A stretch of DNA of 31,756 bases from CAVRTJ01 sp964507185 (GTDB taxonomy: Bacteria; Acidobacteriota; UBA4820; DSQY01), in the NCBI GenBank assembly GCA_964507185.1, contig CAZDOY010000033.1, positions 1-31,756 on the forward strand, in the 5' to 3' direction. Numbering within the stretch: the stretch's first letter is position 1; each line of letters starts with the position of its first letter. Below the pieces are notes generated by a model that saw only the letters and a program-made list of their open reading frames with translations, was not told the origin of the DNA and made no database searches. The position numbers and the translations under genes are program-made. Positions 16,007-28,932 of the stretch are shown piece by piece.

Positions 16007-17226
16007 ACGTCGCCCGCACGCTCAAGGTTTCGTTGGAAGTCCTGCTGGGACACAAGCTCCGCACGCTGCTTTCCAGTGCGGGCATCGCCATAGGGGTGGC
16101 CGCCGTGGTCCTGATGGTGGGAGCCGGACAGGCGGCAGAGCAGGACGTGGTCGGGAAGGTGCGGAGCATGGGCACGAACCTGCTCGTCGTCCAGGCCGGA
16201 CGCTTTCGTACGCACGGCAACCACAGGCGCCAGGTGGCAACGTTCACCACCATGACCCCCCGTGACGTCGAACTCCTCCAGCGCAACGTGCCGGATATCA
16301 CGCGAATCTCGGGCTACATGCAGGGCGCGACCGTGGCGAAGTACCAGGGCGTGCAGACCTCGACCACGCTGGCGGGGGTTCAACCGTCGCTCTTCGCCAT
16401 CCGCGGGATGACCGCCACGAGCGGAAGGATCTTCACCCCCATGGAAGAGCGGAGCATGCAGCGGGTGGCGGTCGTCGGCCCGACGGTGGTGACCAACTTG
16501 TTCAACGGAACGGATCCCGTGGGGCAGACCGTACAACTCAACAAGGTCCTTTTCCGAATCGTCGGCGTGGCCTCGCCCAGAGGGCAGGACCTGTCGGGAA
16601 ACGACCAGGACGATGTCATCTACATTCCGCTTTCCACGGCCATGGTCCGCGTCTTTCACGTCGCCTATCTTCAAAGCATCATCATGCAGGCGTCGAGCCC
16701 TCAGGCCTTGGCGACCCTTCCGTCCGAAGTCACGCCCATCCTGAGACAGAGCCACCACTTGAGAGCCGGGAAGGACGACGATTTCGCCTACCAGGACCAG
16801 AGCCAACTGCTCGCTTCGGAACAGGAAACGACGCAGGCTTTCACGTTCCTGGTGGGGAGCGTGGCGGGCGTATCGCTCTTCACGGGCGGCATCGGCATCC
16901 TTGCCGTCATGCTCATCTCCATCCGGGAGCGCACGCGGGAGATCGGGCTGAGGCGCGCCCTCGGTGCGCGCAGGTGGGACATCCTCGTCCAGTTCATACT
17001 TGAAGCCGGCTCGCTCTCCGGCATGGGAGGGCTCGCCGGCATTGTCGTCGGGATAGGAGGCGTCCTGCTCACCTGTCATTTGCTTAAATGGCCTCTTACG
17101 TTGCCATGGCGGGCCACGTTATTAGCCGCGGGCCTCTCCATGGTGATGGGCATTCTTTTCGGTCTCTACCCGGCCATGAAGGCGGCGCGGTTGGAACCGG
17201 CGACGGCTCTCCATGCTGCGGGCTGA
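16003..17226 (+). CDS. MacB-type ABC transporter permease (second subunit)
   Basis: A 407-residue paralogue of the preceding permease with the same plan. An N-terminal helix (about 19-42, LRTLLSSAGIAIGVAAVVLMVGA) leads to a periplasmic MacB_PCD domain. The C-terminal three-helix FtsX domain contains IRERTREIGLRRALGARRWDIL and ends ALYPAMKAARLEPATALHAAG-like. The two proteins differ clearly in sequence (for example MGTNLLVVQAGRFRTHGNHR here against FFGPRSIMVFSGGGRLRGSG), so they probably form a heterodimer on the single ATPase type. The ATG at 16003 overlaps the upstream stop by four bases. The frame is open further upstream inside the first permease gene, but that part is a shadow. The transported substrate is unknown; export of a drug, lipid, peptide or siderophore through TolC is possible. 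Confidence 0.93.
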   Translation: MNVARTLKVSLEVLLGHKLRTLLSSAGIAIGVAAVVLMVGAGQAAEQDVVGKVRSMGTNLLVVQAGRFRTHGNHRRQVATFTTMTPRDVELLQRNVPDITRISGYMQGATVAKYQGVQTSTTLAGVQPSLFAIRGMTATSGRIFTPMEERSMQRVAVVGPTVVTNLFNGTDPVGQTVQLNKVLFRIVGVASPRGQDLSGNDQDDVIYIPLSTAMVRVFHVAYLQSIIMQASSPQALATLPSEVTPILRQSHHLRAGKDDDFAYQDQSQLLASEQETTQAFTFLVGSVAGVSLFTGGIGILAVMLISIRERTREIGLRRALGARRWDILVQFILEAGSLSGMGGLAGIVVGIGGVLLTCHLLKWPLTLPWRATLLAAGLSMVMGILFGLYPAMKAARLEPATALHAAG

Positions 17227-17297
17227 TACAGGCGGCGTTGCGCTCGAAGCGTGTGCAACTTGAACGGTGTCTCGGCCGGAAGGAAAGGAATCCCCCC

Positions 17298-17942
17298 ATG
17301 CTTCGTTTTCTGGCTTCCATCGCGATCCTGATTTCGATCCCCGCCCTCGGGGGCGTCGCGGGGAGTCCTCCCGTACCCTTGTCGAACCCGCAGTCGGGCT
17401 TGACGCCCGCGTTTGCCGCAGTACGATCCGCCTGGTTCGTGCCGCGGAAGGAGGGGGTTCCCGCCGCGAGCAAGCCCGGCATGACGCTGGAGGAGTTCGC
17501 TATTTTAGGCATGGTTCGGCACTACTCCGGGAAATCCCTCGAAGAAATCCTCGCCTCGAAAAAAGACTCCGGCACCTGGGCGGCCGTGATTCGGGACATG
17601 GGAGGAGAACTCGCGGATCTGGTTTTTCGGGGGAACGCCCGCTACCCCATGACCATGACGCTTTCGAAGGCGGGTGACGGCGAACCCGCCTCCGTGGAGA
17701 GACGGATCTCGTTGCTTGCACAAGTCCTGACCCTCGAGAGGCTGAAAGGAGACGGGCCCGAAGCGATCCTGCAGAAACTTCGCTCCGGGCAGACCTTTGA
17801 ATCCATGCTGGTTCCGCCGAAGCCCTCCCCCACAAGACAGCCAAGGGAACGCCCCCGCCATCCGCGGGGCCGGGGGCAAAGTGGTCCCGGCGGCCTCGGC
17901 CGCTCAGGGAACCCTGGCAACCACGGAGAGATCGGCTCCTGA
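17298..17942 (+). CDS. Secreted protein of unknown function with a duplicated helical motif
   Basis: 214 residues, not recognised. A signal peptide (about 1-21, FLASIAILISIPALGGVAG) is followed by a Pro/Ser-rich stretch. Two similar segments come next: about 68-101 (AILGMVRHYSGKSLEEILASKK onward) and about 135-168 (SLLAQVLTLERLKGDGPEAILQ onward). They share a pattern of hydrophobic helix, Gly, Glu-x-Ile-Leu-x-Lys, Ser-Gly and Thr/aromatic. Similar 'G-x-EEIL-x-K-x-SG-x-W' helices occur in uncharacterised bacterial exported proteins, but I cannot name the family. The last 40 residues are Pro/Arg/Gly-rich and may be disordered or the result of a frameshift. ATG 17298 follows AAGGAA at seven bases. 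It lies 71 bases after the second permease on the same strand, so it may belong to the efflux cluster. Confidence 0.7.
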   Translation: MLRFLASIAILISIPALGGVAGSPPVPLSNPQSGLTPAFAAVRSAWFVPRKEGVPAASKPGMTLEEFAILGMVRHYSGKSLEEILASKKDSGTWAAVIRDMGGELADLVFRGNARYPMTMTLSKAGDGEPASVERRISLLAQVLTLERLKGDGPEAILQKLRSGQTFESMLVPPKPSPTRQPRERPRHPRGRGQSGPGGLGRSGNPGNHGEIGS

Positions 17943-18141
17943 GGCTCATCGCTAAGCATCCCACTCCAGGACCGGCGATCGCGACCGCCCTCACAGGTGA
18001 AGATTCGCCGCACGGAAGGACGGGCGACGCCCGGGCGCTCACGGGGCGACAATGCCTGGATTCCCTCGCGGGACTTAACGTCCTGACCCATCCTGCCATG
18101 GGACGCATCGCCCAGGGGGCAGGTCGAGCCCTCCCCATAAG

Positions 18142-18166
18142 AAAAGGGCGGGCCGAAGCCCGCCCC
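18142..18166 (-). terminator. Intrinsic terminator of the rpoBC operon
   Basis: On the minus strand GGGCGGGC, the stable tetraloop TTCG and GCCCGCCC (18146-18165) are followed by TTTTC, 30 bases past the rpoC stop. It is a clear Rho-independent terminator for the ribosomal/polymerase operon. The rest of 17943-18141 holds only a weak 5-bp inverted repeat and no gene I can support. Confidence 0.92.
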
Positions 18167-18195
18167 TGATCAGATCGGTTGTGGCGGCGCGAGGA

Positions 18196-22707
<4,512 letters not shown>

Positions 22708-22726
22708 GGTACTACCCCCTGTGACG

Positions 22727-25700
22727 TCAGGCGTCCGAAGACGCCGGTTGCTCTTCAGCCTCGAGGACCTTCACATCGATCGCAAGGCCTTGCAGCTCCT
22801 TGACGAGAACGTTAAAGGATTCGGGCACACCGGGTTCATCCGGGTACTGGCCCTTGACGATGCTTTCGTACATCTTCGTACGGCCGTACACGTCGTCCGA
22901 CTTGACGGTGAGGATCTCCTGGAGAATGTTCGCGGCGCCGTAGGCCTCCAGGGCCCAGACCTCCATTTCACCGAAGCGCTGGCCGCCGAACTGCGCTTTG
23001 CCGCCCAGGGGCTGCTGCGTTATGAGCGAGTAAGGGCCGATGGAACGGGCGTGGATCTTGTCCTCGACCAGGTGGGCGAGCTTGAGTATATAGATCTGGC
23101 CCACCGTGATTGGCTGGTCCATGTGGTCGCCCGTCCGGCCGTCCCGGAGGCGGATCTTCCCGTCACCCGGCAAGTCCGCCTTCTTCAGCATGGCTTTGAT
23201 GTCCCCTTCCGTGGCGCCGTCGAAGACCGGTGTCGAGGTCCACAGACCCAATGCTCGGGCCGCCCATCCCAGGTGGGTTTCGAGTATCTGCCCGACGTTC
23301 ATCCGGCTGGGAACGCCCAGAGGGTTCAGAACGATCTCGACGGGCGTGCCGTCGGGAAGGAACGGCATGTCCTCCTCGGGCAGGATCCGGCTGACCACGC
23401 CCTTGTTGCCGTGGCGCCCCGCCATCTTGTCGCCCACCTGGATCTTCCGCTTGATGGCCACGTAGACCTTGACCATCTTGATGACACCGGGAAGAAGCTC
23501 GTCGCCGCGCTCCAGGTTGCTGATCTTCTCGCGGAATTCCTGCTCCTGAACCTCGATCTTGCGCCGCGTACGATCCTCGATCTCCCTGATCCGTTTGATG
23601 GCCTCCTTGAACTTGGCCTGGACCTGGATCCTCGGAAGCATGTCCGCCTTGATGGGCGAGAGCATTTTCGCGTTCAGCTTTTTGCCCTTGGGAATCAGCT
23701 CCTCGCCGGTAATGTCGTCGTAGAGCGGCTGAGCGGCCACGGTACCGTCCAGAAGGTCGGTGATCTTCTTGCGGTTTTCTTCCCGCAGGATTCTGATCTG
23801 GTCGTGGAGGTTCTTCTCCATCCGGGCCACGTATTCCTGCTCGATGGATTTTGTCCGGTCGTCCTTTTCGACGCCCTTCCTTGTAAAGACCTTGACGTCC
23901 ACGATGACGCCCGAAATGCCCGGCGGGCACCGGAGAGAGGCGTCACGGTACTCCGCGGACTTCTCGCCGAAGATGGCCCGGAGCAACTTCTCTTCGGGGG
24001 TCATCTGGGTTTCGCCCTTCGGCGTGACCTTGCCGACGAGAATATCGCTCGGTTCCACGTGCGCGCCGATGCGGATGATGCCGCTTTCGTCCAAGTCCTT
24101 CAGATACCCCTCGCTGATGTTGGGGATGTCGCGGGTGATCTCTTCCTTGCCCAACTTGGTGTCCCGCGCCTCGATCTCCAGCTCCTCGATGTGGATTGAC
24201 GTGTAGACGTCCTCCTTGACGAGCTTCTCGGAGAGGAGGATGGCGTCCTCGTAGTTGTAACCGCGCCAGGGCATGAAGGCCACCAGGACGTTCCGGCCGA
24301 GGGCGAGTTCGCCGCCGTCGGTGCAGGGTCCATCGGCAAGCACGTCACCCACGTTTACCCTGTCACCGACCTGCACGATCGGTTTCTGGTTGATGCATGT
24401 GTTCTGGTTGCTTCTCTGGAACTTGGTCAGCGTGTAGATATCGGCGCCGAAGTCGAAGGACTCCTCGCCTTCGCCGCCGGCGACCCTCACGATAATGCGG
24501 TTGGCGTCCACCATGTCCACGATGCCTGCGCGCCTGCACACCATGGTCGATTCCGAGTCCTTGCCCACGACCAATTCCATGCCCGTGCCCACCACGGGGG
24601 CTTCGGGGCGGAGGAGCGGAACCGCCTGCCGCTGCATGTTGGAGCCCATGAGGGCGCGGTTGGCATCGTCGTGTTCGAGGAAGGGAATCAGCGCCGCCGC
24701 GATGGACACGAGCTGCTTCGGGTTGACGTCGATATACTGCACCTTCTCGCGGAGCGCGAGCACGAACTCGCCGGCCTCGCGCGCCTGGATCTTGTCGTTG
24801 AGGAAATAGCCCTTCTCGTCGACCGCCGCGTTGGCCTGCGCGATGATGTACATGTCCTCTTCCCAGGCGGTCAGGTAGAAGGCAGTGGGAGACGCCTTGG
24901 GAGGCCTCTTCCTGGCCTTCTTGCAGCGCTTTATTTCCTTGAGGAGGTCTTCCTCGACCACCACGTCGGACATGGCGAAACTGCTGCCGCCTGGATAGGT
25001 GATCTGGAAGTGGTTCAGCACACGCCCGTTTTCCACCTTCTTGTAGGGGGATTCGATGAAACCGAACTCGTTGATCCTGGCGTAGGTGGATAGAGAGCTG
25101 ATCAGTCCGATGTTGGGGCCTTCGGGCGTCTCTATCGGGCACAACCGTCCATAGTGGCTCGTGTGGACGTCCCGGACTTCGAATCCCGCCCTCTCGCGGC
25201 TGAGGCCGCCGGGGCCTAGGGCCGAAAGGCGTCGCTTGTGGGTGATCTCGGACAACGGGTTCGTCTGGTCCATGAACTGGCTGAGCTGACTCGATCCGAA
25301 AAACTCCAGGATGGAGGCGATCACCGGCTTGGCGTTCAGGAGATCGCGGGGCATCGCCGTGGAGAGGTTGTGGTAGACGCTCATCTTCTCCTTGGTGGCC
25401 CGTTCCATCCTGGCAAGACCTATGCGGATCTGATTTTCGAGCAGTTCGCCGACCGATCGTACCCGCCTGTTGCCCAGGTGGTCGATGTCGTCCATGCTGC
25501 CGATATTGCTCTTCAGCTTGAGAAGGTACTCCACGATCTCGCAATAGTCCTCGAGCGTCAGGATGCGCCTGCGGTCGAGTTCTTCGGAGAGGCCCTTCTT
25601 GCTGAGGCTCCTGTAATCCTGGGGGTGGAGCTTTGTGAGGAACTTGAGGGCGCCCACGCGGCTGAAGTCGTACCGCTTGTCGTCGAAGAACATGAGATCG

Positions 25701-27034
25701 AAGAAGGACTTCGCGCCGGCGGGCGTAACGGGATCGCCCGGCCGGACCTTGCGGAAGAAATCGATGTACGCTTCCTCCTGGCTCTTGCACACGTCGCGGT
25801 TGATGGTCTCCAGGATGGCCGCGCCGACGGGCGTCGCCCTGGGCAGTATCACCTCGAGGGTCTCCACCCCCGCGCGCGCCAGTTCGAACAGCCGCTCGGC
25901 GATGACCTGCTGGCCGCTTTCAACCAGGAGTTCGCCGCTCTCGGCGTCCGCCACGTCGCGGAACGCGTAAACGTCGGTGAGGTCTTCGTGGTTGACCAGG
26001 ACCGACTCCACGCCCGCTTTCTTGAGCTTCGCGATCATATTCCGGCGGATCTTCTTGCCGGCCTCGACGATGACGTCCTTCTTCTCCTTGACCGTATCGG
26101 TGGAAACCAGGCCGTTAAGGCGGTCCGAGACCTTCATTCGGATGGCCCCATCCTCCAGGATCAGGGTGTCCACCGGATAGAAGCGCTGGAGAAGGGTCGT
26201 GTTCTCGCCAAGTCCGAGGGCCCGCATGAAAACGGTGGCCGGAAAACGGCGCTTCCGGTCTATGCGGACGTAGAGGACATTCTTGGCGTCTATTTCGAGT
26301 TCCACCCAGGAACCCCGGGCGGGGATGATCTTGCCCACGAATTCCGTGCGGTTCTCGTTGGCCTGAAAGAACACCCCCGGGGACCTGTGGAGCTGGCTGA
26401 CGACGGCTCTTTCCGTGCCGTTGATCAGGAAGGTCCCCTTGTCGGTCATCAAGGGCATGTTCCCGAAGAAGACCTCCTCCTCCTTGATATCGAGGACGGA
26501 AGGCGTTCCGGACGCGTCTTTCTGGTACACCTCCAGGCGGACGCGGATTTTGAGGGGTACGCCGTAGGTCATGCCCCTTTCCTGGCATTCCTCAACCGAC
26601 GAATGAACCCTCAGGTTCACGACGTCGTCGCAGTGGGGGCACCGCGGTATCTGCATCGGATTCAGCTGGCCGCAGTGCTGACACTGCACTTCCCGGGCCT
26701 GCGTATCCGTGATGATAATGCTTCCTTTGCAGTGGGAGCAGGTCTGTCTCAGGTGCTCCAACCCTTTGAGGTATCCACACCGGCACTCCCAGTCCCCGAG
26801 CGAATAGTCCACGAAATTCAATGAACATTCGCCACGAAAATCCTTGATGGGGAACACCGAACGAAAGGCCTCCTGCAGGCCCCCGTTCTTCCGCTCTTCC
26901 GGCAGGTATTCCATCTGAAGGAAACGCTTGTACGAATCCCTCTGCAGGTCAAGCAGGTTTGGAATGGGGATTGTGGTGTGGATGCGGGAGAACTCAAGCC
27001 TCTGGCGCTTCCCGACATCAACTGTCTTGGGCAT
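22727..27034 (-). CDS. rpoB: RNA polymerase subunit beta with a cysteine-rich N-terminal insert
   Basis: 1435 residues against about 1342 in E. coli. Conserved landmarks include KEEEVFFGNMPLMT and NGTERAVVSQLHRSPGVFF. The rifampicin-binding cluster around GSSQLSQFMDQTNPLSEITH has its sensitive Asp, His599 and Ser unchanged. Near the C-terminus are GDKMAGRHGNKGVVS and GGKAQFGGQRFGEMEVWALEAYGA. Between YSLG (77-80) and VEEC (147-150), where E. coli has a few residues, there is an insert of about 61 residues with four cysteine pairs: Cys84/86, 99/102, 118/121 and 132/135. This looks like two stacked zinc ribbons. ATG 27034 follows GAGGAGA at seven bases. The gene is preceded by a 257-base spacer with a strong hairpin and lies 19 bases before rpoC. 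Confidence 0.98.
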   Translation of the reverse strand: MPKTVDVGKRQRLEFSRIHTTIPIPNLLDLQRDSYKRFLQMEYLPEERKNGGLQEAFRSVFPIKDFRGECSLNFVDYSLGDWECRCGYLKGLEHLRQTCSHCKGSIIITDTQAREVQCQHCGQLNPMQIPRCPHCDDVVNLRVHSSVEECQERGMTYGVPLKIRVRLEVYQKDASGTPSVLDIKEEEVFFGNMPLMTDKGTFLINGTERAVVSQLHRSPGVFFQANENRTEFVGKIIPARGSWVELEIDAKNVLYVRIDRKRRFPATVFMRALGLGENTTLLQRFYPVDTLILEDGAIRMKVSDRLNGLVSTDTVKEKKDVIVEAGKKIRRNMIAKLKKAGVESVLVNHEDLTDVYAFRDVADAESGELLVESGQQVIAERLFELARAGVETLEVILPRATPVGAAILETINRDVCKSQEEAYIDFFRKVRPGDPVTPAGAKSFFDLMFFDDKRYDFSRVGALKFLTKLHPQDYRSLSKKGLSEELDRRRILTLEDYCEIVEYLLKLKSNIGSMDDIDHLGNRRVRSVGELLENQIRIGLARMERATKEKMSVYHNLSTAMPRDLLNAKPVIASILEFFGSSQLSQFMDQTNPLSEITHKRRLSALGPGGLSRERAGFEVRDVHTSHYGRLCPIETPEGPNIGLISSLSTYARINEFGFIESPYKKVENGRVLNHFQITYPGGSSFAMSDVVVEEDLLKEIKRCKKARKRPPKASPTAFYLTAWEEDMYIIAQANAAVDEKGYFLNDKIQAREAGEFVLALREKVQYIDVNPKQLVSIAAALIPFLEHDDANRALMGSNMQRQAVPLLRPEAPVVGTGMELVVGKDSESTMVCRRAGIVDMVDANRIIVRVAGGEGEESFDFGADIYTLTKFQRSNQNTCINQKPIVQVGDRVNVGDVLADGPCTDGGELALGRNVLVAFMPWRGYNYEDAILLSEKLVKEDVYTSIHIEELEIEARDTKLGKEEITRDIPNISEGYLKDLDESGIIRIGAHVEPSDILVGKVTPKGETQMTPEEKLLRAIFGEKSAEYRDASLRCPPGISGVIVDVKVFTRKGVEKDDRTKSIEQEYVARMEKNLHDQIRILREENRKKITDLLDGTVAAQPLYDDITGEELIPKGKKLNAKMLSPIKADMLPRIQVQAKFKEAIKRIREIEDRTRRKIEVQEQEFREKISNLERGDELLPGVIKMVKVYVAIKRKIQVGDKMAGRHGNKGVVSRILPEEDMPFLPDGTPVEIVLNPLGVPSRMNVGQILETHLGWAARALGLWTSTPVFDGATEGDIKAMLKKADLPGDGKIRLRDGRTGDHMDQPITVGQIYILKLAHLVEDKIHARSIGPYSLITQQPLGGKAQFGGQRFGEMEVWALEAYGAANILQEILTVKSDDVYGRTKMYESIVKGQYPDEPGVPESFNVLVKELQGLAIDVKVLEAEEQPASSDA

Positions 27035-27237
27035 CAGGTCATCTCCTCAGGAACCCTTTTGTAAAAACTCGAGTTCGTGGTAAAAAGGGAGCGGAATGAT
27101 TCAGGACCGGGGCTGTGGCCACGACCGGCCAAACCGGCGGGCGCAACGGGTCAAAGGCAGAAAGCCGACGAGAAGATGGCGCGGGGTCCTGTCGAATACA
27201 TTCCCGGTCGTTAACGTCCTTCATAAAAAGGGCACAC

Positions 27238-27267
27238 GGGCAGGGTACGCCTCTCGGCGCCCTGCCC
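27238..27267 (-). promoter_or_regulatory. Hairpin between rplL and rpoB, possible attenuator or processing site
   Basis: GGGCAGGG (27238-27245) pairs with CCCTGCCC (27260-27267), and the loop contains a further CGCC/GGCG pairing, giving about 12 bp in total. On the minus strand it starts about 25 bases after the rplL stop and is followed, eight bases later, by CCCTTTTTATG. It resembles the partial terminator/processing region known between rplL and rpoB in E. coli, though the sequence is unrelated. I found no clear promoter in the remainder of 27035-27291. Confidence 0.65.
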
Positions 27268-27291
27268 CAAACCGGTGTGACCTGTTGCTCG

Positions 27292-27666
27292 TTACTTAAT
27301 TTCGACAGTCGCGCCCTGCTCCTCAAACTTTTTCTTTATGGCTTCCGCCTCATCCTTTGACACGGCTTCCTTGATCGGCTTGGGGGCGCTCTCAACCAAA
27401 TCCTTGGCTTCCTTCAAGCCCAGGCTGGTGATCTCGCGCACGACCTTGATGACGTTGATCTTTTTCTCACCGGTGTTGGTGAGGACCACGTCAAACTCGG
27501 TCTTCTCCTCCTCGGCCGGGGCGGCGGCGCCGGGCGCCGCCATCATGACGGGCGCGGCGGCGGCAGCCGAGACACCCCACTTCTCTTCGAGGAGCGTGCT
27601 CAGCTGAGCGGCCTCGAGCACGGTCAAGCTGCTCAGTTCTTCTACTATAGCATTCAGGTCGGCCAT
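27292..27666 (-). CDS. rplL: 50S ribosomal protein L7/L12
   Basis: 124 residues, the standard length. The N-terminal dimerisation helices (MADLNAIVEELSSLTVLEAAQLSTLLEE, 1-28) bind L10. An Ala/Pro-rich hinge lies at about 36-52. The C-terminal domain (EKTEFDVVLTNTGEKKINVIKVVREITSLGLKEAKDLVE and onward) recruits translation factors through the conserved Lys/Val/Ile/Arg helix. ATG 27666 follows AGGAGG at eight bases; the frame extends upstream inside rplJ, but that is not coding for L7/L12. It lies 32 bases after rplJ. Confidence 0.98.
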   Translation of the reverse strand: MADLNAIVEELSSLTVLEAAQLSTLLEEKWGVSAAAAAPVMMAAPGAAAPAEEEKTEFDVVLTNTGEKKINVIKVVREITSLGLKEAKDLVESAPKPIKEAVSKDEAEAIKKKFEEQGATVEIK

Positions 27667-27698
27667 TTGGGAATCCTCCTTAAACCTGCTAACACCTT

Positions 27699-28223
27699 TT
27701 ACGCTTTGGCTTCTTCCTGCTTTCCTCGTTCGGACAGGCATACTGCCACGTTCCTAGCGGGCATTTGCAGGATGGTCGCTATCTTCGCGGCGGGGGCCTG
27801 CAGCAAGCCGATCAGCTGCGCACGGATGCCGTCCAGGCCCGGCAGTCTGGAGAGTTCCTCCACCGCCGCCGCCGTGACGGACTGGCCGTCCAACACCGCA
27901 CCCTTCACCTTCAGATTCTGGTTTTCCTTCGCAAATTCGATCAGCACTTTGGCGAGAGGAACGGGATCGCTACCGGCCCACGCGAGGGCCGTCGGACCTT
28001 CCATCCACTCCATCGCCGCGCTGAGGTCGGTACCCTCGGAGGCTTTCCGCAGGAGCGTATTCTTGACGACCCTGAAGCTGCCCGAGCTTTCCCGCACCCT
28101 GTCGCGCAAAGTGCTTATGTCCTTGACCTTGAGACCCTTGAAGTCGACCAGGTAGAACGCACCGTTCTGCTGGATGACCTCCTGGATCTCCCGGATCGTT
28201 CCTTGCTTCTCAGCCCGGTTCAC
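27699..28223 (-). CDS. rplJ: 50S ribosomal protein L10
   Basis: 174 residues, normal for L10, the stalk base that binds 23S rRNA and carries L7/L12 dimers. AFYLVDFKGLKVKDISTLRDRVR and FRVVKNTLLRKASEG are the RNA-binding N-terminal signature. GPTALAWAGSDPVPLAKVLIEFAKE lies in the middle, and the C-terminal helix (about 140-174) is the L12 docking site. The start is GTG 28223, with GGAGG five bases upstream. Only 11 bases separate it from the rplA stop. There is therefore no space for the long L10-binding leader found upstream of rplJ in E. coli, and autoregulation must work elsewhere or be absent. Confidence 0.97.
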   Translation of the reverse strand: MNRAEKQGTIREIQEVIQQNGAFYLVDFKGLKVKDISTLRDRVRESSGSFRVVKNTLLRKASEGTDLSAAMEWMEGPTALAWAGSDPVPLAKVLIEFAKENQNLKVKGAVLDGQSVTAAAVEELSRLPGLDGIRAQLIGLLQAPAAKIATILQMPARNVAVCLSERGKQEEAKA

Positions 28224-28234
28224 GGCGTCCTCCT

Positions 28235-28921
28235 TCAGTATCCGGAAACGTCCAGCCTGACGCTGGGACTCATGCTGGTGCAGAGGTACGCGCTCTTGAG
28301 ATACTTGCCCTTGGCCGCAGCGGGCTTGGCCCTGACGACGGCGTCTATGAGCGCCGTCGCATTCTCTATCAACTTCGCGTCCTCAAACGATTTCTTGCCG
28401 AGCGGGCAATGGATGATTCCGGTCTTGTCCACGCGGAACTCCACCTTACCCGCCTTCAGATCGTCGACAGCCTTCTTCACGTCGAAGGTGACCGTCCCTA
28501 GCTTCGGGTTCGGCATGAGGCCCCTCGGCCCCAGGACCTTGCCCAGCTTACCGACTTCCTTCATCATGTCGGGCGTTGCCACGACCGCGTCGAAGTCGAG
28601 CCACCCGCCCTGGATCTTCGCGACGGCGTCCTCGCTCATAACGAAGTCTGCGCCGGCTTCCTCCGCCTCGCGTATCTTCTCGCCCTGGGCGACCACGAGG
28701 ACGCGGACGGCCTTGCCCAAACCGTTGGGAAGCACCGTGGTTCCGCGAACCATCTGATCGGCGTGCTTTGGATCAACGCCGAGGTTGAGCGCGATCTCCA
28801 CGGTCTCGTCAAATGAGGCGAAGGACGCCTTCTTGACGAGTTCCATCGCGTCCGGCAGGGCGTAATCCTTCTGCTCGACGAGAGCCTTGGCGGCCGTGTA
28901 TTTCTTTCCTTCCTTGGCCAT
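28235..28921 (-). CDS. rplA: 50S ribosomal protein L1
   Basis: 228 residues, the expected length. L1 forms the mobile stalk that helps move deacylated tRNA out of the E site, and it often represses its own operon by binding the rplK-rplA mRNA. Conserved landmarks are the N-terminal SFDETVEIALNLGVDPKHADQMVRGT, LGPRGLMPNPKLGTV in the rRNA-binding interface, and the C-terminal KGKYLKSAYLCTSMSPSVRLD. ATG 28921 follows AAGGAG at seven bases, inside which lies the end of rplK; the gap from rplK is 11 bases. I did not find an obvious L1-binding mimic of 23S rRNA by eye. Confidence 0.98.
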   Translation of the reverse strand: MAKEGKKYTAAKALVEQKDYALPDAMELVKKASFASFDETVEIALNLGVDPKHADQMVRGTTVLPNGLGKAVRVLVVAQGEKIREAEEAGADFVMSEDAVAKIQGGWLDFDAVVATPDMMKEVGKLGKVLGPRGLMPNPKLGTVTFDVKKAVDDLKAGKVEFRVDKTGIIHCPLGKKSFEDAKLIENATALIDAVVRAKPAAAKGKYLKSAYLCTSMSPSVRLDVSGY

Positions 28922-28932
28922 GGGTCAGCTCC

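Noticed and set aside
17672..17693. 7-bp inverted repeat inside the gene for the unknown secreted protein
   Set aside because: GC-rich coding sequence often forms such stems; it is not placed at a regulatory boundary.
25238..26824. 528-codon open frame antisense to rpoB
   Set aside because: Same reasoning: it mirrors RpoB codons and shows no protein family features.
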